DNA of 64,000 nt, taken from Serinus canaria. Its lineage: Eukaryota; Chordata; Aves; Passeriformes; Fringillidae. Of the stretch, positions 47,187-59,155 are shown piece after piece. The notes under the pieces were generated by a model that made no database searches, was not told where the DNA came from, and saw only the letters and a list, made by a program, of their open reading frames with translations. The DNA lies in NCBI RefSeq assembly GCF_022539315.1, contig NC_066316.1, positions 8,013,501-8,077,500 on the forward strand, read 5' to 3'. The translations under genes and the position numbers were made by a program. Every line of letters begins with the position of its first letter. Within the stretch, counting starts at the first letter, position 1.

Positions 47187-50100
47187 AAGGATGCTGCTGG
47201 AGGGAGCGAGGCAAGGCAGCCGGGGCTCGGGGTCTCTCTGCCCACCTGCGGCTGCTTCGCCCCGGCGGGGCCGCTCGGGCTGCCAGACCCGCCGCGGCCG
47301 CAACTTTCCCTTTCCCCGACGGCACCGCGGGCAGGGATGGAGGGACGGGGGAAGGAAGGAGCCCCTGCTCCGAGATTCGCGTTGGGGGCCGGGGCAGCGC
47401 CCTGCGGGGTCCCCAGGGATGCCAGCGAGCGGAGCGGGCGAGGGTCGCGTTTCCCTCGGGGGAAGCGGGGCTGGGGCAGCCACCTGAACTCTCTCGGCCG
47501 GGCACGGGCGATCCCCGGCCCCGGGACAGAGCAGACACATCCCCGCGCCCTCCGAGCCCGCCGCTCTCGCCGGGCAGGGCGGAAGGGATTCGGCTGTTCG
47601 GGCTCTCGCCAAGTGGGATTGCAGTCCGAGGACCAAAGCTCACGGTGACCACATCGCTCGCTAGCTAGTGATAGCTTGCAGAGCCCACCGTGCCGGGTTT
47701 TCTAAGGAGAGCCCTGGAAAATGTTAGAACTATTGTCCAGAGAAACTGGAGAGTCACGGTTTCTCAGTGTAAAGTCTCGGGTGTGCTCAGGTCCCTAAGA
47801 TGTGGCTGCATCCTTTCTGTATTTCCATTTCCTCCACTCGAATTAGAAATTGCTTACTGCAAGAGGAGTTAGAGTTTGAACACTACAAAAGCTCCTAGAT
47901 TACGAGGGTAAATACAAACATTCGAGCTGAAAGTAAAATAGCCACATTAATAAAAGAAGCCAAAACCAAACCAAACCAAATAATCCATGCCTCATTAACC
48001 CATACCTCAGGTCTCTCATAGTCCATTTCTGGCTGCTGTTTCTGCTACTGTGGCCACCACAGAAGCCTTCCTTGTGATATGGGAGTATCTCCCACCTAGC
48101 CCTGCTTTTAAAGAGCTACTGCCTGCCTTTAACTGCTTCATGTGCTTCAGGTGGCTTAATTCTTTAACAAATCTGAAACTCTTAAAGTTCTGATTAAAGT
48201 ATTGTCCATGTGTGGGTGGGATAGTGTGTGCAACACGTAGAAGCCATTGCCACTCCAGTGTGCTTGCTCTGAAACCTGTGGATGTATTCCAGAGGAAAAC
48301 TTGCACCTTTTGTAATACCTCTGAGTTTTCCTGTGGAAGGTGTGAGTGCACTTCCAGATGCAATCCACTGCACAGCCCTTGTGTGCAGCCACCTGAAGAA
48401 CCTCCAGTGATGAATCATAGACAGTCTCTGGAGTTGAGTTCTCTCATAGGTCTTTTGGTTTCCTGGGGCTCATTTTCCCCTTTTGGAGAGAGAAGTTCAA
48501 AACCAGAGTTTTCAAAGCAAATGTTGTTTTCTGCTGGCATTGAAGACACCACATCTTCACTGTGGACATACAGCAAAAAAAAAGCCTGACTTACCACCCC
48601 TCTTTCCTTATCCAAAGCACACTAGAAAACCCTCAGTGTTCTCCCTTCATCCCAGAAGGACAGATCCCCATGAGACATCCTTATGTTGAAACTGGCTTGA
48701 AGTGTGGTTCTCTGCTGGAGTTCTCCTCTGGGTGCTGTGGGGGGTAGCCAGAGTTGTGCCTTCCCTCATGCAGAAGGTGCCTAGGAAGGAAGGAAGGACA
48801 GCAGATAGCCCTCCTTTCCTGAAGGTGAGTGTTCAGGGCTCCCAGTCCGTGCTGGTTAAAAGCTTGGGAGTTGAATCTGGACTATGCAGCTGTGTTGGTT
48901 GTGTAACCACTGACAGGCTGGACCAGCATGAAATGATTTTTAATTTTATTTTTAATTCTGTTTGGTTTTTTAAAATTTGTTTGCCCTTTGATGCAGTGAT
49001 TTTGGCGGTACGGTCTGGCCGGCTGTGCCGCCGCTGTTTCTCCTGGTTCCCTGTTGCAGAAGTAGCAAACCAAACAAACTACAGATGAAAAGGAATCCTT
49101 CCCTGTGGCACCCCCACAGCCTGGTGAAATGCAGTGTTTTGGAGATGGAGATGCACCCCAAGCTCAGTATGCAAAGCGTGGCATTTAGTTTGTACATAAA
49201 TGAACAGTTCTGTTAATGAAGCTGCTAATGCCACTTGCATTTTGAGAGAAAGCAGTCTGAGATGACACACCTGACTAGAATACAGCTATTTACAATCTCA
49301 GCCATATCCTGTCATGTATCACATAGCCCACACAGGAGGGGAAACAGGAGGATCACGAATCTACTGGCAGGAATGTTCAAGGTAAATAGAGATTTTCTGT
49401 CATTGTTGTGCTTCAGCCATCTCAATGAGCTGAGCAACGCTTGTAAAATAGAAAAGATTTGCAGTGGTGTGAAGTATTCACATCGAGGATGGGAGCCTGT
49501 TCCCTGAAAAGTAAATGGCAACATTCCCATCAGTTCTTGTAGTCCAGATTTATAACATGTTAAAGTGATGTTTCACAGGCTCACTGTTTATTCTTGCCTG
49601 CTTAGCTGGAGAGGGTGACTATGTTTAGGTGTTAATGGAAGTCCTCTATTTCTCAGTCCCTAAATTCATCTCTCATCTTGTTGCATGCAGCTGTCATTTG
49701 AGTGTAGACTCTGCAGTGCAATTGCAAAGAAGGGTCAGAGACCACCAGAGTAGACAAGAAAATGGGCAACATTGAATAAATCAAGATTTCCACTGCTTGG
49801 AGACTGGTGCATTTGAGGTTTTCATTAGTGCCCTGTGCCTCAGAGCAGAGATATTCAAATAGAAATTGTACTCTGGTGCAGGCTGCCAAATATCTCCCAC
49901 TATCTTAAAGCCTCTTCTTTTTCTAGTTAAATTATCTTTGTTATGGAAGTCACCTTTGAGGGTGACATCTGAAAATTTTAAATATCTGGTTTATTTTTCC
50001 TTTGTGCTATTTATGTTTTGCAGTAGTACTCTATTTGGACAGTAGAAGTAACACTTTCTCTTTGGTTACAGTCAGTTTATTATCTTCACTTGGTTAATTT

Positions 50101-50370
50101 TCAGAGTTTTATGTAGTAACCCAGAACTGCAGGTTTTAAGGTGCATTGTAAACTGGGTTTGAACTACTCATTCCACACATGCTACAAAAGATGTAGTTCA
50201 CAGGAATTTTTTCATACATAGGGGATATGTTGACTTTTCTCTTGCCAAAACTTAAAATTCAGACCAAATACAGTGTAAAAAAAATCTTGATTACCCCATT
50301 TACTTCTAATCTATTTTGCTGAATAGCCTTGAAATCACCTATTCCTTCCAGCCTCTGTGATGGGCCACTT
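47187..50370 (+). other. STUM intron 1, proximal part, no further exon seen
   Basis: The first 400 bp belong to the CpG island. After that it is ordinary AT-richer sequence with no recognisable repeat. A small CpG-containing patch lies near 49000-49040. I find no frame resembling the rest of the STUM protein. Confidence 0.6.
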
Positions 50371-50396
50371 GGGAATGTTATGGATCAATTTCCTAT
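50371..50396. repeat. 26-bp direct repeat, left border of an LTR
   Basis: Ends exactly where the LTR at 50397 begins. Matches 50818-50843 at 23 of 26 bases. Confidence 0.88.
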
Positions 50397-50817
50397 TGTA
50401 TTTCCTGGGAATGCCCTGACAAAGGCAGGAATGATGAATCTGACTCCATGTTCTTTAAAGGCTAATTTATTACTTTATGATACTATATTATATTAAAGAA
50501 TACTATACTAAACTATACTAAAGAATGCAGAAAGTATACCTAGAGAATGCTAAAAAGATAATAATGAAAACTTGTGACTCTTTCCAGAGCCCTGACACAG
50601 CTTGGCCCCAGTTGGCCAAAGAGTCAAAACAACTCACAGCAGAATCCAATGGAACAATCACCTGTGGGTAAGCAATCTCCAAACACATTCCACATGTGAG
50701 CACAACACAGGGGAAGCAAATGAGATAAGAATTGTTTTCCTTTTCTCTGAGGCTTCTCAGCTTCCCTGGAGGAAATCCTGGGCAAAGGGACTTTTTTCAG
50801 AGAATGTGAATGCCACA
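50397..50817 (-). mobile_element. Solo LTR, group B copy 4, in STUM intron 1
   Basis: On the minus strand it runs from TGTGGCATTCACATTCTCTG to AAATACA, 421 bp. It is antisense to STUM. It is bordered by 26-bp direct repeats instead of a simple 6-bp duplication. It is the sister of the copy at 41222. Confidence 0.88.
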
Positions 50818-50843
50818 GGGAATGTTCTGGATCAGTTTCCCAT
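50818..50843. repeat. 26-bp direct repeat, right border of an LTR
   Basis: Starts directly after the LTR end CACA. Partner of 50371-50396. Confidence 0.88.
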
Positions 50844-53023
50844 GGCCCAGTGCGGTCTTTCTCATCTGTGTCTCACAGGGCTGAGCTGCAATGAAGGTGT
50901 CCCAAGCTCAGGATCCTAAAAAGAGTGGTAGGAAGAAGAGGGAGGAGTCAGCGGGTCCTGTGGCAAAAGCCATGGTGCCTTGGCTACCAGCGCTGCAGCC
51001 CTGCCACAGCATTGCAATTTCTGCTCTGGCTTGGGTTTCTGGAGCAGGCTCTGAGGCATCAGGGCCAAAGCATGCAGCGATGAGCTCTGGAGGATGGGAG
51101 ATGCAGCTGCCAGCAGAGCTGGAGGGTGCCCAGTGGTGCCATTCCCACAGGATTGGGCGCCATGCCCCTGTAGCCGTACGCGCCATCCCGCGGATGGCAA
51201 ACCGGAGAGGGGCTGGCCGTGCCCTTTAGCTGGCAGACTGTGTTCTCCTGGAGCTGAGTGTGCCAGTCAGTGTGGGAGGAGAGCTGGCTCCTTGTCATCA
51301 TTCCCAGAGCTGATCCATGGGAATCTTGCCCTCCTTCCTCTCTGCTCTTCCTTCTCTCGACATCACGTGTGTGGGAGGGGGTAAACGAAGGGGGGGATCT
51401 TGAGGGAAATGTGAGAAGTGAGGGAAATGATCTGAAAGTCTGAGGTATTCTCCAAGATTAATCCCTCCTGTCAGGAAGGGGGTGGACTTTTGGATCCCAG
51501 CCTGTGTGATACGTGAATACTATTTTTATGCAGGGAGTAATTGAAATACGCAGCATAGAATGATGTTGGTGCGGGATAGGAGAGCAGCCACCCATGTGCC
51601 ATGAAGTAGCCCGTGGAAGAGTTCAGGAGTGCCAGCCTCTCACAGCAGCTACAGAAAGAAGGGGTGATTCCCAGCCCACTCAGCTTTTTGCTTCCAGGGT
51701 TGCACAGTGCAGCTCCATATCATGAGTCTTCTGCCATCTGTCTATTCACTCCTGACAGAGTTCAAGCGCTGCACCTTCAGCTGTGGGAATGTGGCTTAGC
51801 CACTGGATTCATGGAAGCCCAGCATCTTCTCATCAGAAACCAAAGCTCTCCTGAGCAGAATGAGCTCTCCAGAGAGCTGAATAGAAGTACAGAGCACAAC
51901 ACTCGAGAAAGGTGATGGAATAAGATCTGCATAAAATTACCATTACTCATTTTATTTTTGTGGTTGGAATGGTAAATAGATGTTTGCCTCAAGCAAACAT
52001 CCACTGCCTTCATTATTGAAAAAAAATTTCAAGGAAAAACCACATTTTCTTATCTGGGGTAGAGCAAACAATTCAATAAAGAAATTTTGGGCTTTCAGAC
52101 ATATAAAATCTCAAACTCCCGTTGGCATTTATGATCCTTTTCTTTTTTTTTTTTCTTTTAAATATACAAACCAATGAATCTGTGTGATTTACAAGCTCAT
52201 TTGTGGAAAACAAAGGTTTTCTCGAGTGTTTGTGTGAATTTGTGTTTGTGAACTTTACTGCTGCAGTTTTTTAGTTAACATTGTCTTTCAGCCTGAGATG
52301 CTGGTGGTGTGCACAAACAAGCTGTTTGTTCATGGCAGCATAATTAAACAAAGCAAATTGCCAGTAGACTTCACTCTGTCAGGTTTTGTATTTTGCACTG
52401 AAAAGGTCAAGGAGTTCTTCATGGTGATTTGTGCTTGTGCAAGGTGGGAAATGAGACCTGCAATAAAATGTGTGCACCCAGGTTTTACTGCTCCATTACT
52501 GGTACCAGTGGTATCAGCTGTAGATTATCCTCACAGTGAGGTAAAGTTGGGCACAAGAACACCTGAATCTGAGGTTTCTGCACCTGCAGGTCTTTGTTCT
52601 TTTCAGTGTGTAGAAGGCCATTAAATTCCTCTTTTATTTTATTTTCTTTTATTTTTACTACAGAGGATTAAGTGAGAAATATAATTGTATCATATAACTT
52701 ACCTGGCAGATGGTATTGATCAGTCATTCCCCAATGTTACCACCACCGGGTAGTCTGGAATATTTGTGTTCCATGAAGTGTCTGGACCACCTAGAATGAC
52801 AATCAATCCTGGAAAACTCAGAGAGGTTCACAGGTAATTAGTGATCTGAAAAAATGCCAGTGTTTCAACTTTGTAGCTGCTTGATTGAGACAGCTCCACC
52901 TAGTGCAACTGATGAGAAAAAAAGGGAAAAAAAGGTATTTTATCTGCTGAGGGACCTGTCGTGGCCCCTCAGTTTAATCCAGTGTTGAACAGCACACTTT
53001 GCTGTATTTTAGGCAGAAAGCTG

Positions 53024-53131
53024 CTTGCTGAATACTTTATATATTCTTTCTATATTATATATACTTATATATTCTTGCTGAATACTTTATATATACTTCA
53101 ACATACTTGCCTGAATACTTTATATATTCCT
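53024..53131. repeat. Degenerate tandem repeat, core CTGAATACTTTATATAT
   Basis: Three copies of the core at about 53028, 53079 and 53112, separated by TATA-rich spacers. Confidence 0.85.
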
Positions 53132-54571
53132 CTTCCTCCCCTTCCTGTGTGAAACAGTGGGTTCCTTCCTTGAGTTTGTGTGCCCATCCATGATGGTTAC
53201 ATGTGTGTGTGCTGTTATACTCATCCTCCTCCTGTGCCCTCCTTCACCAATGCAGTTATGGGCACCCATGGCAAACAAGGCACTCTGGTGCCTTGTTCAT
53301 GACCACAGCCTCAAGTCACAATCTAAATATTTAGAATTGTTTCTAGCCTTTGGTTAGTTTTTGCTCTTCCCTTGCTACAGTTGGTAGAAGTAGCTGTTGA
53401 GCTGCACTTGCATTTAAAATGACTTTTTGGTTCATTTTGCTGTCCAGTTGTGCACTAATCCAGTGCTGCAGCCTTGGAATTGCTTGGTCCGTGCCAGACC
53501 AGCTAAAATGCAAACAAGTTTCTCTGCCTCCCTCATGCCTTCTGTTTCCACCAGAATAGAAGACAAAATAAATGGCCAGGGACATTTTTGTTCAGTGGTT
53601 TTTGTTGAAGCAGCTCTGTGGAGATATTAATTTCTTAATGAACACATAAGGAAGGAGGCAGGGTTTGCTCAGCATCTTGTAATCTTGTTTGTCATTTAAT
53701 GCAGTTTGGACAGATGTACTTGAAGATTAAGAGTGAAGGTGGGAGCAGACAACAGAGAAGAGCTGTTCAATGGCCAAGTAAAGCAGCTGAATTTTAGGGT
53801 GGATTCAAGGCTGTTCCACACGAAGGGTGTGATGTGGAGAGAAACAGAGAACCAGGTCCAGAAGGAGAAAAGTACATGTGCAGAAGGCAAAAGAACTGAA
53901 ACTTCTTGCAGCAAGGGAGAAAATGAGTGAAAGGCTTTGAAGATTAAAGTAACTTGGATGAGGAGAGTGCTTTTGATTAGGTGAATTTTTCCTAGTCTGG
54001 ATAGCAGGAAGGAAGTGAATTTTCTCCTGCTCTGAAACAGTGGGTGTTGGAGAGATTTACAAAGCCTGATAAAGCACCATTGCCTGCAGCAGCTCACTGC
54101 CATCTAATCTCTCCACCATGAAAAGAACTTTGAGAGCTTCTGAACTGTTCAGGATCACAGAGAGGAGCAGGAAGCAGAAGCCAGGTTCCTCAGGCTCTTT
54201 CTTAGCCATGAAACTGTGTGCAGGAGCCTGAACACAAATACACCTGCAGTGTCTGGCACAAAGGTGAATTTTAGAACCTGTGCCCAGTTCTGTGGGGAGA
54301 AAAGTGATTGGTTGGTAAAGGGATTCTAAGATTGTGCTAAGATTTGTAATAAGATAAAGTCAGTCTGACATTATGACATGCTTTCTCCTGCCTTAGGACT
54401 TGTCTTCATTGCAGAGGTTTGAAGTGACGCAGTGGCAGCCCCACAGAGCACAAACTTGTTTGTGGCACTGTGCAAAGATGCTGGTCAAAGACAAAACAGA
54501 ACAGATTATTTCATTTGGAAGGGACATACAATTATCACCTTGTCCAGCTGCCTGCTCAGGTCAGGGCTGAC

Positions 54572-54630
54572 TAATATTAACATTAACATGAACATCAATA
54601 TTAATAGTAATATTAACATTAACATTATTA
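54572..54630. repeat. ATTAAC-type tandem repeat
   Basis: An 18-bp block (TAATATTAACATTAACAT) occurs at 54572-54589 and again at 54608-54625, with related hexamers between. Confidence 0.9.
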
Positions 54631-57600
54631 AGGCCATTATTCAAATGGTTTTTAAACACTGACAGGCTTAGGGCCCAGCCTCACACAAAAAAGAAAAGTT
54701 CATGCCATTGACCTTGCTTTAGAAACTGCAGGAAGGTGAAACCTGAGTTTTCCTGGTTCTGCTGAAGATAAGGAGTTTTTTTCATTAAGGGAAGAAGTTA
54801 ATCCCTGTTCCCCTTCCCAGGGTTTTTGAACATTTGTGTTATCTAGTGAAGCCCAAAGTGAAAATACTTGAGAGAAAAAAAAAAGTCACATGCCATTCTA
54901 TCTAGTTATATTTCATTTGTTGATTTCTGATATTATAAACTTAGGTCTCATTCTGTGTAGAGTCATGGAAAAAATAAATGGAACTCAAATATTTGATTTC
55001 AAAAACTCATTTCCACAGTTCCATCTCACCACTTAGAAGCTGCTCTCAACCCTCTTTCCTTCAGCAATGCAGACCTTGTAATAAAGGCAGTTCAAACTCA
55101 GTGTTTCCATTCCAAAGGAGTTACAGACCAAACAATTTCTCTCTAACTACTTGACAGCTCCTCAAAAGGCCCAGCAATGCAACCCCATCTCACAATATTT
55201 GGTGTTTCCTTAGAACCTTATCCCCTGAGGCTCTTGATTAGATGGGAATCTTTGCTTTCAGGAAAAGAAAAAAAAATGTAACTCTTATGGCTCTGGAGCA
55301 GGGTTTGAAGATAATGATCCTGTCTCAGAATTAAAAAAAAAAAAAGGAGATTGTGGGAAGAAAGAATGAATTGCCTTTTTTTTTTTTTCAATTCTCAGTT
55401 TTGGAGAATCTGAGTCGTGATTTTTCAGCACTGGAAAATGACAATATTATACTGAGCTTTTAAATTTTAAAAAGAGGATGCATTGCTCACTAATTTACAG
55501 TTCTGCCATATTAGACAAACCATGGACATCCATGTCTTTGAGCACAGCATCATGAAATATAAATCCTTAAATATAAATGAGGTAGCTGATGAAAACTGAT
55601 GTGCAATACACTAACTTAAATTAAAAATCCCAGTATAAACATCCCAAAGGATATTCCTGGAGTGGATCATGGTCAAATCTTGTTAGAGGAAATGGTGAAT
55701 ACAATCAAAAGAGGAACTCTTGGAAACATAATCACATTCTCTGCAGGGAATCATCCTGTACTACATTTCCAACTTCAGAAATAATGCTTATAATATATGT
55801 ACAATGCTTATACAAGGAGTTGTGCAGGGGACCAAGGGCATCTTTGGGAATGTGAATTTAAATGTGACAGATCATTATCCAGCCTCTCACCAGGTTGTTG
55901 TTTGTCTTGGCTGAACTCTCAGCTGGCCACAAGCATTGGTGAATATCCACACAAAACTTAAAAATGCTTTGAGGTTGTGGATAATAATTTTGTTTTAGTT
56001 AAAACACAAGTTAGTAAAGAATGCAGAAGGGCTAAATGGTCAAATTAATCTCGTGATTGTGTTGGGGAAAAAAATTCAAATGGACCAAATAATGCTGCTC
56101 TAAAAAAGTGTTAGTAAATTTTTAGTAAGTGTTAGTGCTAATAAGCCTTTGAAGAACTGAGATTTATTGTAGACTAAAAAATAGATTATAATGAGCCACA
56201 AGTTCACTATGTTAAAAAGTTCAGTAATTTCATGAAGTATGAATCGTGATTTTTTTGTGAAAATATTTTACCTGAAATAAGCTAAATGATCACATTAGTA
56301 AGGCACAGTCCATCAAAAATAGTTTTGCTGGTTTAAGTTTAAAATATGTATTTATTTGCATGCATATCTATTACATATGCCACTATGGTGAAATGAGATC
56401 ATGGCATTAAAGGAAAGCCTCCTGCAGGCAGAAACCCATTTGTTGTATCTGTTTAAGAGCATTCATGAAAGAATGGATTTTAGACTTCATAAATTGGTTT
56501 TGTTAATCTGCTATTTTTAAAATACTTGCAAGACCTCTTCTGTTGCCATGACAATTTGATTTCCATAAACATGATATTTTGGATGTGACTGTCCAACAGC
56601 GTGTTTGCTGTGCTGTGTGGGGAAAGGAGATGGCAGCTTGGCACCACAGAAATTACAATGCAGACAGGCACACTCTCACTGAAGTTCATTACAGTAAGAA
56701 AACATATCAAAAATATCAAGGTAAAATATCAAGGATCAAGTTATATGTATTTATATTCCTTGTAAATTAGATTTTTTAAAAATATCTTCTTGTGAGCACT
56801 GTTTTGGAGTGAGGAAACTTCAAGTTTCCACTGAAAATTGGTTCCAAGAATGTGAAGATTAAATTCTGGCTAAAAATATAGCTGGACCTTTTTGGATCTA
56901 CACACACAAAGCAGCTGTAAGGACACACAACTCTCATTGCCCTGCAACACACTCTGGAATTGCTGTCATAGTGGGTTCACAAAGGATTTAGGATGGTGAG
57001 AAAGGAATGGTCATCATTTGAGACATTTGTGAGGTGTAGCCAGAGGAGAATCCCTCCCTGGCTGAGGGATCAGCTTGATTTCCCCATACTCTCCTTCTCT
57101 CTTTTTGAAATTATTGCAACAAATCAGTCCCCTTTCAAAACTCATTTGTAGCAGATGAGTTACTCAGCAATCCACTGAAAGACTTGGAATGTATTTCCCA
57201 GTGTAGTAAGGCAGTTTGATGAGTGTGGATTCTCTGGATTGGGCCATTAAATTACCTCTCTTGATCTGTTTAATTGTGAAAGCATTGCCAAATCTTCCTG
57301 TCTGTAATGCAAATCTGATAATGCTTTTTCTGCTGCATGTCTTTCTGCTTTGGCTCTGCATCCAACAAACTGATCAATGCCAGGGGAGGTTTAGCAAATT
57401 TTTTACAGAACAAGAACTAAACTTGTTTAAAAACAATATTTTAGACTCAGCATCACGGGATTTTTTTTTTCCCTCCTACTGAAATTTCATTGTGGCTGCA
57501 GAGAGCTGGTGGAATGGTTTCTTGTCTTGTGTAAAAGAGCAAAAAGAGCACAGAGACTACAATCATTGTCAGTTGAGAGTGTGAAAACCATCTCTTGTTT

Positions 57601-59045
57601 TCTATTTTACAAGTCAGAGTGTAATCTTATACATTGACTTGCATTCGAGTACTCATTTCACTCAGTCCCCCACACATCCCACAGAAACAATGTGGAAGTG
57701 GGGTGTCCTGACACCCCTTTGGAGCTGACTCCCTGAGGTGATCTCACTTGGTTCTTGTTTTCTGGGTCAGAAAGAAAATGTGGGGAGCAGATTTGAGTGC
57801 CTGGAGAGCCGACCCCGCAGAGCATCCCTGCATCTTTCCACCCCCACTGCAGAGCTGTGGACAGCTGCACACACACAGGGCAGAGCTTGAACCAATCCAA
57901 GGGTGGGGAGAGCAGCATGGGGGCACTCTGGGCTCAGCCAGTCTGTGGCACTAGCCCATCCCGACCCCAAAAAAACCAGTGGCGCCAAGGAGCGAGTGCT
58001 CACTGCCACCAGAGCTAAGCCTCAGCATTTCCACTCTGGATGGTAAATTGAAGGCAGTGCAATCAAAAGCAGGACCTGTCTCCTTGTGCTGTGTGCAGCT
58101 GACACTTAGAAGAAGCCTGTGGTGGAGCTGGGGATGGATTTTAGACCGAGCATATGTTCTGGGAACCACTCTTGCTCAGCAATTACACAGGGAGCCCTTC
58201 TCCTGAGGATGTGGTGATTAAATGGTAATAGTCCACCCTTAGCTGTACTGATACAAAGAATCAAAGATTTCTGTTCTGTGTATTAACTAAAACATGGTAT
58301 TTTTGCTACAATACATCTGTGTCTGTGTTCTGGTCTCATATCAGTGCTTTCAGTCCCCCAGATGTTCTTTCAGTGCTCATTTATTCATTTGGTGCCAAGG
58401 CAGAACTGCACAGGGAGGGTGTCTCCTTCCCAGGTGCTCTGTGGGCTCCAGGTCACACTGCTTGGAACACCAGCCCATCACATGAACCAGTGCAGAACAG
58501 GTACAAAATGTTCCCACTGCAAGCTCAACTCCTTTGTCAGAAGTGAGAACCCACAACTTGCAGAGCAACGTGGTGTTGAGCCTTAGAACTATTTTGTCTC
58601 ACCCCTGCTCACCCCTTTGGCTCTAGCAACATTGAGCTGGCCCATTGAGATTGCTCCTGTGAAAAAGTATCAATTACTGTAAAGAAGCATTGCAGAGCTG
58701 AGCTCTTTGCCCTTTCAGCCAGGGAAGACTCTTCCCAAGTTGCAGTACCAAGCTGGACACTCACTAAGAATTGTATTTCCCAAATTAGCCAGCAGCCAAA
58801 GTTAAAAATCTGGTTTATGCTGCATCATAAAACTTAATCTGCTTTCTCCCTTACAAATGTGGGTTTGTTTTAAATATTTATGACAATTGATCACACACTA
58901 GTAAATGTTCTTCAGTACATTTTGTAAAAGGAATGATTCCTAAATGACACAATTGCTTACTCCAGTGACTGTGATTTTAGCCTTTCCTGAGTTCACTATT
59001 TACTGGTGTGAGCAGTGCCAAGCAGCTAATCAAGCAGTGTTTTCA

Positions 59046-59155
59046 TAAAATCACAGCATCATTTGGGCTGAAAAAGGCCTTTAGATCATCGAGTCCAATC
59101 ATTAACCCATCACAGCCAGCCCTAAACAACATCCCCAAGTGCCACATACACACAG
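59046..59155 (-). mobile_element. CR1 LINE 3' fragment, reverse, in intron 1
   Basis: The + strand reads AAATCACAGCATCATTTGGG, then GATCATCGAGTCCAATCATT and AACATCCCCAAGTGCCACAT. This is the reverse-complement CR1 3' pattern. Short and inactive. Confidence 0.78.

Larger units (their letters stand above)
46560..47600 (+). promoter_or_regulatory. STUM: CpG-island promoter of STUM
   Basis: CpG dinucleotides are dense from roughly 46560 to 47600, against their near absence in flanking DNA. The island covers the presumed 5'UTR, exon 1 and the start of intron 1. I see no convincing TATA box at a fixed distance. GC boxes of the GGGGCGGGC type occur near 46875. This is the typical layout of a vertebrate CpG-island promoter, and the exact transcription start cannot be set from sequence alone. 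Confidence 0.8.
50844..59045 (+). other. STUM intron 1, middle part, no further exon seen
   Basis: Over 8 kb with no frame resembling the remaining STUM protein. A CpG patch lies at about 51155-51220, T- or A-rich tracts at 52142-52160 and 55330-55390, and tandem repeats at 53024-53131 and 54572-54630. Confidence 0.5.

Noticed and set aside
46849..47487. 212-codon + strand frame as a gene
   Set aside because: It crosses the splice donor at 47185 and is out of frame with STUM; it is of interest only as a possible uORF.
46506..47636. Long minus-strand open frame (376 codons) across the CpG island
   Set aside because: It is antisense to STUM exon 1, Arg/Pro/Ala-rich and partly built from the 41-bp tandem repeat. 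High GC removes stop codons, so length is no evidence here.
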